Assembly (NCBI RefSeq): GCF_007859955.1
Contig: NZ_SJPR01000009.1
Span: 1 to 64,000, forward strand
Source of the DNA: Botrimarina colliarenosi
GTDB taxonomy: Bacteria > Planctomycetota > Planctomycetia > Pirellulales > Lacipirellulaceae
Length of the DNA: 64,000 bases
Direction: 5' to 3'
Shown: positions 16,756-31,200 of the stretch, piece by piece
Layout of the letters: the number at the start of each line of letters is the position of its first letter
Position numbering within the stretch: position 1 is the first letter of the stretch
Notes under the pieces: model-generated
The model's input: only the letters and a program-made list of their open reading frames with translations
What the model was told of the DNA's origin: nothing
Databases searched by the model: none
Translations under genes and position numbers: made by a program

Positions 16756-17481
16756 CTAAAGTGACAGCCGCCGACAGACCGCCGAAGCCCCGAGGATCGC
16801 CACCAGGACGAACGTCGAGGGTTCCGGGACGGTGTCGAAGACGGCCTCGAAGCTGGCGTCTCCGGCGCGTCCGAACGCGGCGAAGTAGCCGCCATCGATG
16901 AAGTTGCTCGTGGTGTAGTCATACTGGTCGAGCCCGCCGTAGTTCGGGCTGGGGAGGTACACGCCGCTGCCAGGCGAGTCCTCGACGTAGTCGGCCGTGA
17001 GAGCGGAAACAAGCACGGGCGTCAATTCGCCGCCGCCCCCCACATTGACGAACACCGCGCCGTAGCTACCGCCGTAGTCGAGACTCAAGCCGCTGAAATC
17101 AAACGTGTACGGGTCGCCTGTCGCCAGCGCTGCGGTGCTCGCGACCGTGTTATCCGACAGGCCGATCACCTCGGGCGACGCGGTCGTCAGTCCGACCGAC
17201 AAGTCGGTGTAGAAGGACGAAAGAATCGCTAAGCGGATGTCGCTGGCGCTGTCCGCAACGCCCGACTTGTAGAACGTGAAGGCGTCTAGGGCGACGGTGT
17301 CGGTCGCTGACAGCCCGGGGTCGGGACTGGCGCCGATCGCAGGCGAGAATCCCTGGCCGTAGACCGTGTTCCACGAGCCTCCCGGATTCGAGATCGAGAA
17401 CACGGCAGCCTGGGTCGGCGACCCCGCAAAGGCGGCTCCCGCCACGAGGACGAGTGCGAGTGCGAGTCGACAAGAATTCAT
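16756..17481 (-). CDS. PEP-CTERM protein without dockerin (paralogue of 15761)
   Basis: A 241-residue exported protein: signal peptide (about 1-26), one domain carrying VYGQGFSPAIGASPDPGL, VALDAFTFYKSG and PYTFDFSGLSLDYGG, then FDTVPEPSTFVLVAILG directly followed by RRLSL. The domain is clearly homologous to that of the next gene in the operon but is joined straight to the sorting tail. ATG 17481 starts the signal peptide; the longer open frame upstream encodes a polar leader with no family support. First gene of the minus-strand galactan run, divergent from the ECF sigma gene. Confidence 0.85.
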   Translation of the reverse strand: MNSCRLALALVLVAGAAFAGSPTQAAVFSISNPGGSWNTVYGQGFSPAIGASPDPGLSATDTVALDAFTFYKSGVADSASDIRLAILSSFYTDLSVGLTTASPEVIGLSDNTVASTAALATGDPYTFDFSGLSLDYGGSYGAVFVNVGGGGELTPVLVSALTADYVEDSPGSGVYLPSPNYGGLDQYDYTTSNFIDGGYFAAFGRAGDASFEAVFDTVPEPSTFVLVAILGASAVCRRLSL

Positions 17482-17726
17482 TAGGTGCGTGCTCCCGGAA
17501 TCGAGAAGTGAGAAGTGAGAAGCAAATACAGGAAGAGGATCGAGATTATCCCGAATCTGTCGGCCGTTGATTGTCGGTCGCCAGTTTCGGTCGCCCGTCG
17601 GCGCCGGCACTGCGAAGCAGGCAGCCACTGTCGATGAGAAAAGGTCGTGTGAAAATGCGCCGCGTCCGAAGCGGTCGCGCCTCTACAGGTAGATTCCCCG
17701 CCCGCCCTCCAGGTCTTAGCCAGAAA

Positions 17727-17787
17727 CGGCCAATTTCAGCCAAATTCGAGGGTGTTGATCGTCAGCAGGGCCTTTCTCGGCCAATTT
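17727..17787. promoter_or_regulatory. Direct repeats CGGCCAATTT in the divergent region
   Basis: CGGCCAATTT occurs at 17727-17736 and 17778-17787, exactly 51 bp apart, with a related AGCCAAATT close to the first copy. They lie in the 470-bp gap between the PEP-CTERM run (start 17481) and the ECF sigma gene (start 17952), where promoters for both directions must be. The spacing is near five helical turns, which would suit a protein binding both copies. Nothing else is recognised in the gap. Confidence 0.35.
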
Positions 17788-17951
17788 GTGATAAGAATCA
17801 GCGACTCAAGGGTAACGGAGTAGTAGGGAAACAGCGTAAGGAAACGCGGCACGGGCATAGCTTTCCCCACTCGTCTGGCAGAATCGTCGGCGTAGTGCTG
17901 ATTGGCTGGGGCGTTCGCCCCCGACGGGCGCGGGCGAATCACCGCGATGGG

Positions 17952-18527
17952 ATGACGCTAGACCAACACGAGAACGAGCGGTCGCCGCAAAGGGAAGACG
18001 CGAACGGCGCCGGCGCCATGCGCGAGTTGGCCCGACTGTGGGTGCGCTCTTACCCGGCGATCTCGGCATTCATCACCGCCAACGTTGCGGACGCTCATCA
18101 CGCAGAAGACCTCGTTCAGGAAGTCGCCCAGGTGGTCGCTGAAAAATTCTCCGAATTCGACCAACAACGTTCGTTCGTCTCGTGGTCGCTGGGCATCGCT
18201 CGACTCCGTATCCTCAAGTACTACCGCACCCAGTCGCGCGACCGGTTGGTGCTCAGCGAAGAAGCCCTCGTGCGGATCGCCGACGCGCTAGAGCACGTTG
18301 ACGTCCACGCCGAGCAACGGCGCGACGCGCTCCGGCACTGCCTCGGGAAGCTCAGTGGGCGCCGCTTGACGGCGATCGAGATGCGGTATCGCGATGGCCT
18401 CAAGGTTTCGGACGTCGCCGAACGGCTCAAGACGTCATCGTCCGCCATCTCCGTGATGCTCCACCGGGTGCGGCAGTCGTTGATGGAGTGCGTACAGAAA
18501 CGACTCTCTGGGGCGGAGACTCCTTAA
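17952..18527 (+). CDS. ECF-type RNA polymerase sigma factor
   Basis: A 191-residue sigma-70 family protein of the small planctomycete/verrucomicrobial ECF type. Region 2 covers about 28-95 (HAEDLVQEVAQVVAEKF, then SFVSWSLGIARLRILKYYR), and region 4 covers about 125-182 (LSGRRLTAIEMRYRDGLKV and the helix-turn-helix VAERLKTSSSAISVML). The ATG at 17952 was chosen because upstream in-frame sequence is not family-like; ATG 18018 is an alternative. Its stop overlaps the start of the FecR gene in TAATG, implying translational coupling with its likely anti-sigma partner. By position it should control the galactan genes on both sides. Confidence 0.88.
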   Translation: MTLDQHENERSPQREDANGAGAMRELARLWVRSYPAISAFITANVADAHHAEDLVQEVAQVVAEKFSEFDQQRSFVSWSLGIARLRILKYYRTQSRDRLVLSEEALVRIADALEHVDVHAEQRRDALRHCLGKLSGRRLTAIEMRYRDGLKVSDVAERLKTSSSAISVMLHRVRQSLMECVQKRLSGAETP

Positions 18528-20314
18528 TGAGACAAGAGAACGAACTCGCACGGCTAGCCAGCCGCTACGTCGACGGAACGATCACCGGGCCCGAACTCGC
18601 CGAGCTGGAACGTCGTGTCCTCGTCGAAGACGGAGCGGCCGAGCGACTGTCGGAGTGGTGCCTAATGCACCGCCAGATCGTCGATATTCTTTCCGAAGAC
18701 CGGCTGCACGACCTGATCGATCAAATGCTCGTCGGCCGCCCGGGCCCGCCAAGAGGTGTCTTTTCCGAAGTTAACCAGCGGCGTTCCAGACCCAAGACCC
18801 GCCCCGGGATCAACTCACGCTACCTAAGGATTCGCGCGATGTGGCCGGCCGGGCTGGCCGTAGCCGCGGGAGTGGCGGGGCTGGCCCTGTTCTTCTGGTG
18901 GAGGCCGACCCTGCTGCGAGTGAATCCTCTCGCGGCGCCGGCGTTCGCGAATCAGCCGAACGAATCCGCGGCTGCCGGCGCCGAAGGGCGGGCCGCCGTT
19001 GTCGCCTCACTCACCCAATTGATCGACGCCAGCTGGCGATCGCCCGAAGCGGCGCTCGAGCAAGGCCAACTCATCGCCGCCGGCGGACGGGTTCAGCTCG
19101 CCTCGGGACGCGCCAAAGTCACCTTCGACTGCGGCGCCGAAGTCGTGCTCCTGGGTCCGTGCGACTTCGAGCTGCAGAGCAGCATGGTCGCCATCCTCCA
19201 CTCGGGACGCCTGACGGCCGACGTGCCGCGCCGCGCCTTCGGCTTCGGAGTGCTCTGCCCCGGTGTCGACCTCGTGGACCTCGGCACGTCGTTCGGCGTG
19301 AATGTCGAGCCACATGGCGAAACCGAGCTGCACGTTTTCAAGGGCGAAGTGCTCTGCAGCCCGAATCAGCCGCGCCTCCCCGGCGCGCAGAGTCTGATTC
19401 ACGTGGTGGAAAACGAGGCGAAGCACTTCAGCCGCGACGGCAGCGACAGCAGCGTGGGCGACATCGCGATGGACGTCGACCAGTTCGAGTCGCTCCTGGC
19501 CTTGCGGCGTTCGGCCACGACGGCGCCCGCAGGGCTTGCCTCGCAGCGGCTCGCCCTGTGGCTGGCGGCCGACCGTGCGGTGGTGACCGACACGGAGGGC
19601 CGCGTCATTAATTGGCCCGACCTCCTCTATGGCGACAATTCCGCGGCCGAAGACGCGCTGCAGCCCGACCCCGACGCCCGGCCACAACTCGCGATCGACG
19701 CGATTAACGGGTTGCCCGCGGTCCGCTTCGACGGCGACTCCGACTTCCTGCTGACCACGCCGCTAGAGACGACCGACGACCAGACGGTTGTTTTCGTCTG
19801 TCAATTCACAGCGAGCGCTTTGGACGACGCCCGCACTTGGGGCGGACAGATCATCAACTACGACGGACCGCCGAGTCGCTACCTCAGTGACACCCTCGAA
19901 CCGGGCGTGCTGCAAATCGGCGAGCCGCTGCTGGAGGCAGACTTCCGACCGACGCTGCTCACCAGCCAGGTGTTCGCCGGATTTGTCGGCGCCACGACGG
20001 TCGAAGCGGGCCGCGTCGACGGCTTGGAGATCGGCGTTGGGCGTCCGACGCTCGTCGCCTACACCTACAACTACGGCGCCCAGAAGAGCGAGTTGAGGAT
20101 CAACGGCGAGTTGGTCGGCACGGCACGGGCGTTCGCTCCGCAGGGGATCACCTCGCGAAAGATCATCGGCCGCCACGCCTGGATGCAGTTGTTCTTCCAC
20201 GGCGACTTGGCGGAGATGCTGATCTACAACGAGGCGTTACCGAGCGGACAACTCCGCGCCACGTCGCAGTACTTGGCCGACAAGTACGCCATAGAACTGC
20301 ATGCGTCGCCCTAA
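18527..20314 (+). CDS. FecR-like transmembrane sensor with LamG-type domain
   Basis: A 595-residue single-pass membrane protein. The cytoplasmic N-terminus (about 1-70, ELARLASRYVDGTITGPELAELE) is suited to hold the sigma factor; one membrane span is at about 105-124; a FecR-type domain follows (about 155-290, WRSPEAALEQGQLIAAGGRVQL and DLGTSFGVNVEPHGETELHV), then a concanavalin/LamG-like domain (about 340-590, LALWLAADRAV and RFDGDSDFLL). GGAG lies upstream of its start, which overlaps the sigma stop codon. Inferred role: anti-sigma factor releasing the sigma when the outer LamG domain binds glycan, without a TonB receptor. Confidence 0.85.
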   Translation: MRQENELARLASRYVDGTITGPELAELERRVLVEDGAAERLSEWCLMHRQIVDILSEDRLHDLIDQMLVGRPGPPRGVFSEVNQRRSRPKTRPGINSRYLRIRAMWPAGLAVAAGVAGLALFFWWRPTLLRVNPLAAPAFANQPNESAAAGAEGRAAVVASLTQLIDASWRSPEAALEQGQLIAAGGRVQLASGRAKVTFDCGAEVVLLGPCDFELQSSMVAILHSGRLTADVPRRAFGFGVLCPGVDLVDLGTSFGVNVEPHGETELHVFKGEVLCSPNQPRLPGAQSLIHVVENEAKHFSRDGSDSSVGDIAMDVDQFESLLALRRSATTAPAGLASQRLALWLAADRAVVTDTEGRVINWPDLLYGDNSAAEDALQPDPDARPQLAIDAINGLPAVRFDGDSDFLLTTPLETTDDQTVVFVCQFTASALDDARTWGGQIINYDGPPSRYLSDTLEPGVLQIGEPLLEADFRPTLLTSQVFAGFVGATTVEAGRVDGLEIGVGRPTLVAYTYNYGAQKSELRINGELVGTARAFAPQGITSRKIIGRHAWMQLFFHGDLAEMLIYNEALPSGQLRATSQYLADKYAIELHASP

Positions 20315-20399
20315 GGTGGGGCGGCGTTTCCCTCGTCGAACCGGCGCCCTTCTGTTAACGCAGCGGCGGCGATAGCTGCGACCTTGTCTCGAGGCCTGG

Positions 20400-25023
<4,624 letters not shown>

Positions 25024-25082
25024 GCAGCTCTGGACCAAGATGTCCTCCAGCCCACGATTCGAATGGCCTCGCTCACGGCCGG

Positions 25083-26660
25083 TCAGGGGGCTGGTAGGTT
25101 GAGCGCCGGCAAGTCGGCGGGGACTTCCTCGGCATCCGGCGCCTCCATCGTCTCGGCCGTAACGGGGGGGCTGACGACAGGCTGAGCTAGGAACGGCGAC
25201 GGCCAGCCGCCTCCAACGGAGCGGTAGATCGCCACCACCCCCTGCGCAACCGCTCCCTTGGCGATTGCCGCCGACTCTTCTTGCTGGGTCTTGAAGTTTT
25301 GGACGTTGAAAACCCGGTTGAAGTCGGCGTTCTCGTCGCCCTTCTCAAAGAGCTCATTGATCAGGTCGTTCGTCTTTCCGGCGGCCTCGGCCGCGACGAG
25401 CTGCGACTCAAGACGCTCTTGGGCGCGGAGGAACTGGGCGATCGCGTTCTCGGCTTCGAGGTTCGCGAGCAGCACCGTTTGGCGATAGCTCGAGAGCAGC
25501 TGTTGGAAACGCGCCTGCTGGACCTCGATCGATCCGAAGATCCGGCCATAGTTCAACAGGTTCCAAGTCAGGTTGGGGCCGACCGAGCCAAAGCCTGAGC
25601 CGCCGCGGAAGATGTCTGCAAACTGATTCGCGCTTCGGCCCACCGTTCCGACCAGCGAGATCTGCGGGTAGAGGTCCGCCTCGGCGACGCCAATGAGCGC
25701 GCTCTGAGCCGCAAGTTGGCGTTCGGCACGGCGGACGTCCGGCCGGCGCATCAGCGTCGCCGCCGGGATACCGACGGCGATTTCCGGATCGACATTCGGA
25801 ATGCGGCCCTCGCCCAGACGCGGCCCCAAGTCCTCCGGCGGGATGCCCAGCAAGACGCAAAGCTGGTTTTGACTCTGACGCAGCGCCAGCTCCAGTTGCG
25901 GCACGAACGCCTCGGTCTGCGCGAGGCTCGACTTCGCCTGCTGAACGTCGACCTCGCTCGCCTCGCCGGCCTGTCGCCGCTTTTGGGTGAGGTCGTACGT
26001 CTTACGTTGGTTGTCCACGTTCCGCGCGACGAGTTCGAGACGCGTCTGCGTGGTGCGGATATCGATGTAGGTCGCGGCGACATCCGCCACGAGCGTCACG
26101 ACGACGTCGCCGTAGTCAAAGACCGACGCGTCGAGAGCCGCGTCCGATGATTCGATGGCGCGACGGTAGCGGCCCCAGAAGTCGACTTCCCACGCCAAGC
26201 TGAAGGACCCCCGCCAGACGCTGAAGTGTCGATCGAATCCCGAGCCCGTTGTCAGGTTGTGCGAGTACGACGCCGAGAAGTCCTGCTGCTGGGGAAAGAA
26301 ATTCCCGACCGCGATACGACGGAGCGCTCGCGCTTCAAAGATCCGCCCGCCGGCCTCGCGGAGCGTCAGGTTCTGACGGTACGCCTCGGCGACAAGCTCG
26401 TTGAGAACCGGATCGTTGAAGCCGGACCACCAAGCCTCGTGTTCGACCGGTTCGGTAAGAACCCGCTTGTCATCCGAGTCGATCCAATCTTCCGCCACCT
26501 GGGCGCCGGGTTGGCAGTAATTCGGCCCCACCTTGAAGCCGTTGGCGACCCACTGCCGCGGGCTCGTACAGCCGAGAACGCCGATCGCCAAGGCGACGGT
26601 CGAAACAACCGCCCAGCGACCCGCTGGGAGGGTCCGCCGCTGGTGATGATCGCAGCCCAT
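25083..26660 (-). CDS. RND efflux outer-membrane channel lipoprotein (NodT/OprM type)
   Basis: A 525-residue outer-membrane factor. The leader ends in a good lipobox (GVLGC), followed by the NodT-type pattern: KVGPNYCQP, WWSGFNDPVLNELVAEAY, LTLREAGGRI, two repeats of the coiled-coil/beta-barrel unit (about 60-480) with LELVARNVDNQRKTYDLTQ and RRPDVRRAERQLAAQSALIGVAEADLYP (shown in parts), and a Pro/Ala-rich end. It is divergent from an RND adaptor and pump and completes that tripartite exporter. It is also the only outer-membrane factor in the window, so it could serve the metal RND pump at 39-44 kb as well. Confidence 0.9.
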   Translation of the reverse strand: MGCDHHQRRTLPAGRWAVVSTVALAIGVLGCTSPRQWVANGFKVGPNYCQPGAQVAEDWIDSDDKRVLTEPVEHEAWWSGFNDPVLNELVAEAYRQNLTLREAGGRIFEARALRRIAVGNFFPQQQDFSASYSHNLTTGSGFDRHFSVWRGSFSLAWEVDFWGRYRRAIESSDAALDASVFDYGDVVVTLVADVAATYIDIRTTQTRLELVARNVDNQRKTYDLTQKRRQAGEASEVDVQQAKSSLAQTEAFVPQLELALRQSQNQLCVLLGIPPEDLGPRLGEGRIPNVDPEIAVGIPAATLMRRPDVRRAERQLAAQSALIGVAEADLYPQISLVGTVGRSANQFADIFRGGSGFGSVGPNLTWNLLNYGRIFGSIEVQQARFQQLLSSYRQTVLLANLEAENAIAQFLRAQERLESQLVAAEAAGKTNDLINELFEKGDENADFNRVFNVQNFKTQQEESAAIAKGAVAQGVVAIYRSVGGGWPSPFLAQPVVSPPVTAETMEAPDAEEVPADLPALNLPAP

Positions 26661-26945
26661 ACAACTGACGCCCCTACCGCCGCCACGACCGGCAGCACAA
26701 GAATGGTCCCTACCACCTGCTTTTTCGTTGATTTTGGCGCCAGGCGTGCAACCGACCTGCCAGAGATCGAGAACCTTCTGACGACGGCGGCCCCACCCTC
26801 GCTACAGTCCTCACAGGCCCGGCGACCGGCAAACTCGACCCGGCCGCTCCGCTGGCCGGGAGTGTCGCCCGAGCGTCCCGTGACTATGATCGCACTAGAT
26901 GAACCGTTCTGGTTGCTCCGGTAGGGCCCAGAGCCCTCTTCCCAG

Positions 26946-26963
26946 GCCCGGCGCAAGCCGGGC
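26946..26963 (+). other. GCAA-loop hairpin upstream of the adaptor gene
   Basis: GCCCGGC (26946-26952) pairs with GCCGGGC (26957-26963) around a GCAA tetraloop, twelve bases before the adaptor ATG, which has no clear ribosome-binding site. The hairpin may influence translation. The rest of the 315-bp divergent gap (26661-26975) shows no gene or recognised operator. Confidence 0.4.
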
Positions 26964-26975
26964 GACGCCGAGTTA

Positions 26976-28220
26976 ATGACGAAGCCGACCGAATCGAAAA
27001 CCGAGCCGGGCCGTGTTCTGCTACGCCTCGCGATTCCCTGCGCGATCCTCTTGGCGGGCTGGTTGGGCTTTGTGCGCCTCGCTGGTAGCGTCGAGGTAGA
27101 GCCCCCTGCACAAGAAGAAGAGGTGATGCTCCGCACCCGAGTGGAGGAGCTCAAGGTCGTCGACTTCCCGGTGATCGTCCGCACCAATGCGGTCGTCCAG
27201 CCGCACAACCGCGTGACGCTTGCGGCGGAGATTGGCGGCGTCATCGTCAAGGTGAGCCCGTCGTTCGAGGTAGGGGCTTACTTCGAAGCGGGAGAGGTCC
27301 TGGTCGAGATCGACCCGCGGAACTACCAGACTCAGCTAGCAATCTCCAAAGCACAGCTAGCGGCGGCCCGCTCCGCGCTGGAGCTGACAAGGCTCACGGA
27401 GGAGCGAAAGCTTGAGCTGATCGAATCCAACGCCGTTTCCAAGGCCGAGGTCGACGCCGCCTCCGCCGCACGCGAGCAGGCCGAGGCCGATGTCGATCTC
27501 GCGCGGAGCCAGGTCAAGCAGGCCGAGCTCAACCTGACGCGGACCAAGGTGTTGGCGCCTTTCGACGGTCGGGTTCAGTCCAAATTGATCGGGCAAGGCC
27601 AGATGGCGGGCGCCAACTCGGCCTTGGGCGAGGTGTTTGCAATCGACTTCGCCGAGGTCCGGTTGCCGATCTCCGGCAGGCAACGGACGCACCTCCGGCT
27701 CCCGGAGTTTGCGGACGATCCCCCCGTCAACGTTACGTTGCGTGACGCGATCGTCGTATCTGACGACCAAGTCTGGCGCGGTATAATCGTTCGCACCGAG
27801 GGAGTGCTCGACGAGAACTCCCGGGACCTCTTCGCAATCGCTCGGATCGACGACCCCTTCGGCCGACGTACAGGCGCGCCGCCCTTACGCATCGGGCAGC
27901 CGGTCATCGCCGAGATCGAGGGGGAAGTTCTCAAGGACGTGGTCGCTTTACCGCGCGGGGCGGTCCGCCAGCTCGACAAGATCGTGTTGGTTGACTCGGT
28001 GGCGCACACGCTCCTGCCAATGAATGTTCAGCCGCTCTGGTCTGACGCCGACCATGTGCTGGTCCGGGCCGCGGCGATCCCGGAAGGGAACTGGCTCGCC
28101 ACGACAGCCATGACCTACACGCCGATCGGGTCGAAGGTCGAAATCATCCCGGCGCCCGATTCGGGCCCGGCCATCGCCGACTCGGGTTCTGCCGAATCGA
28201 CCGACAAAGTCGCCAACTGA
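26976..28220 (+). CDS. RND efflux periplasmic adaptor (membrane fusion protein)
   Basis: A 414-residue HlyD/AcrA-type adaptor. One N-terminal membrane span (about 15-37, LLRLAIPCAILLAGWLGFV) is followed by the lipoyl half-motif (NAVVQPHNRVTLAAEIGG), a coiled-coil hairpin rich in Ala/Glu/Gln (about 115-185), the second lipoyl half (TRTKVLAPFDGRVQSKL) and beta-barrel/membrane-proximal domains to about 385. It joins the inner-membrane pump encoded nine bases downstream to the outer-membrane channel encoded divergently. Substrate unknown. The ATG at 26976 lacks a clear Shine-Dalgarno sequence. Confidence 0.9.
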   Translation: MTKPTESKTEPGRVLLRLAIPCAILLAGWLGFVRLAGSVEVEPPAQEEEVMLRTRVEELKVVDFPVIVRTNAVVQPHNRVTLAAEIGGVIVKVSPSFEVGAYFEAGEVLVEIDPRNYQTQLAISKAQLAAARSALELTRLTEERKLELIESNAVSKAEVDAASAAREQAEADVDLARSQVKQAELNLTRTKVLAPFDGRVQSKLIGQGQMAGANSALGEVFAIDFAEVRLPISGRQRTHLRLPEFADDPPVNVTLRDAIVVSDDQVWRGIIVRTEGVLDENSRDLFAIARIDDPFGRRTGAPPLRIGQPVIAEIEGEVLKDVVALPRGAVRQLDKIVLVDSVAHTLLPMNVQPLWSDADHVLVRAAAIPEGNWLATTAMTYTPIGSKVEIIPAPDSGPAIADSGSAESTDKVAN

Positions 28221-28229
28221 GCGGGACCC

Positions 28230-31200
28230 ATGATTCGCTGGTTTGCGACCAACGGCATCGCCGCCAACTTCTTGATGATCGCGATCGTCATCGCGGGCGC
28301 GTATACCGCGGCGACCAAGATCCCGCTCGAGGTTTCGCCCGAGCGGAGCTTCGAGACGGTCATGGTCGAGATGGTCTACCGGGGCGCGACGGCCAAAGAC
28401 GTTGAACGCGCGATCCTGATCCCGATCGAAGAAGCGCTCGAGGGGGTCGAGGGGATCCGCGAGCTCAACGCCGATGGTTTTCGAGGACAAGCCCGCCTCT
28501 GGATCAACGCCGAGCCGGGGACGAATCTCCGCGCGCTAATGGACGACATCCAGGCGCGGATTGATACGATCACCACGTTCCCGGATGAGACCGAGCGGCC
28601 GCAGATATCAATTCCCGACTCCTCCAACTGGTGGGAGGTGCTGAGCGTCGCCGTCACCGGTGAGCTGAGCCCTAGGGAACTGGGGGAAGTCGCCCGCCGC
28701 GTCCAAGAGGACATCCTGGCGCTGCCTGGCGTGAGCCGCGCGCAGGTGCAGGGAGGCCGCCGCTACGAAATTAGTGTCGAGGCCGACCTCGAGAGGCTCG
28801 TCTCCTACGGGCTCAGCTTCCAAGACCTGTCGGACGCGATCCGCCAGTTCTCGATCGACCTGCCGGCCGGGGCGATCGACAGCCCAAGCGGGACCTTCAT
28901 CGTCCGGACGCGCGGTCAAGCCTACTCAGAGCGAGAGTTCAGCGAGCTGCCGATAAGCCGGTCCAATGGGTCCGACGTCCTTCTCGGAGAGGTCGCCACC
29001 ATCAACGATGGTTTTGAAGAAGGCGCCAAGATCGTTGAATTCAACGGCAAGCCGTCGCTCTTTGTCGAGGTGCTGCGAACGGGGAAAGAGAGTGCGATCG
29101 ATATCTCTAACCAGGTCCGCGACTACGTGCGGACGTCGCGCAGCCGCTTCCCCGATGGCATCGAACTCTTTGTCTGGGACGATGAGTCGGTCTCGATCCG
29201 GGGCCGGCTGAGCACGCTGATCTATTCGCTGCTGCAGGGTTCCGTGCTGGTGCTGTTGTTACTGGGACTTTTTCTCCGTCCCGCGTTGGCTTTCTGGATC
29301 GTGGTCGGCATTCCGGTCGGCTTCGCCGGGGGCGTGTTGCTCATGCCGTGGTTCGGGATCACGGCCAATGTCATGAGCCTCTTCGGTTTCATCATCGTCG
29401 TCGGCATCGTCGTCGATGACGCAATCGTGACCGCCGAAAACATCTATCAAAAGCTGAACGAGGGCGTGCCTCCGCTTGAGGCGGCGATCGAGGGGACCCA
29501 CGAGGTCGCCACGCCGGTCACGTTTGGCGCGCTGACGACAGTCGTCGCGTTTCTTCCGCTCGCCTTCTTCGAAGGGACTTGGGGCGACTTCGCGTCGCAG
29601 GTGCCGCCGATCGTCGCGCCGGTGCTGCTCTTCTCGCTCGTGGAGTCGAAACTCATCCTGCCGGCCCACTTGAAGCACCTCAAGCCGATCCGTGGCAACT
29701 CGCTCTTCACACGTTTTCAACGGTCGGTCGCCAACGGCCTCGAGGTCTTCATCGAGCGGATCTACCAACCAGCGCTAGAACGAGCCGTTCAACACCGGTC
29801 GTCGGTGCTCGCCCTGTTCGTCGCGTCGGGACTCCTGATGGCGGGTTACTGCCTCAGCGGCCGGATGGAGTTCGTCGCGTATCCCTCGGTTGATCGCCAG
29901 CGGATCTCCGCGTCGCTCGATATGCCGGACGACACGCCTCTGGACGTGACCGACCGGTACATGAGCCGGATCGAGACGGCGGTGCTAAAGCTGCAAGAGG
30001 AGTTTGTCGACCCAGGTAGCGGCGAATCGCTGGTCCAGAATATCTCGAAGATTGTCGGCGCGGCGCGGATCCACCGCGACTTCGACAAGTCACGCGGAGC
30101 CATTGCCTTCGAGGTGATGGCGCCATCCCTACGGAGTGAGCCCGGTCCGAAGAACAGCGAACTCGTCAAACGCTGGATCGAACTCGTCGGGCCGATCCCC
30201 GAGGCTTCCGAGTTCCGCGTCCGAGCCGACGCCAGCGTGCGGAACGACCGCGACATCGACACCGAGAACCTCAACATCGAGCTACGCGGGCCAATGTCGC
30301 CCGCGAAGGCCGAAGTCGCCCGCCAAATCCGCGCCCTCCTGCAAGAGTACGACGGATTCAGTTCGACCTGGTCCGGCGTCAACTACGGTCAGGACGAGTT
30401 GGAGCTGTCGCTCAAGCCGCTCGCGGCCGAACTCGGTCTGACCCAGCAGCAGCTCGCCCAGCAAATACGACAGGCGTTTTTCGGCGAAGAAGCGCAACGG
30501 GTGCAGCGTGGCGTCGATGACATCCGGGTGATGGTGCGACTGCCACGTGAGCAGCGCGAGTCGCTGCACACGCTCGACCGATTGCGGATCCGTACGCCGC
30601 GTGGGGCCGCGGTGCCGCTCTCCACGGTGGCCGAAATCAACTTTCAGAAAGCGTCTTCGATGGTGCGACGCAAGGACGGGGCGGAAGTCCTGCTCTGCGG
30701 CGCCCAGCCGGTCGATGAGACGGTCGATGTCCTTGGTATCGCGAAGGAACTCACGCCGAAGATTCGCGCGCTGTGCCGACCGCATGGCCTCTCGTTCCAG
30801 TATGTCGGCTACGTTGCCGAGGCGGAGGACGCCCAATGGACAACGATCATCGGCGCGTGCCTGCTGGCGTTCACGCTCTACGGTCTGCTGGCGGTCGCCC
30901 TGAAATCGATGGGACAGCCGTTCTTTGTCATGCTGGCGGTCCCCTTCGCGATCATCGGAGCCCTGCTCGGGCATATCTTGTTGGACATCACGCCGTCGTA
31001 CCTTTCGGTCTTTGGAATGCTCGCTCTGGCCGGTGTCGCGGTGAACGACACGCTAGTGATGGTCGACTACGTCAACCGCCGCCGAGAGAAGGGCGCCACC
31101 CTCGAAGAGGCCGCGCTCCAAGCGGGGGCCCGACGTTTCCGGCCGATCATGTTGACCTCGGTGACCACCTTCGTGGGTCTCGTTCCGCTGCTGATGGATC

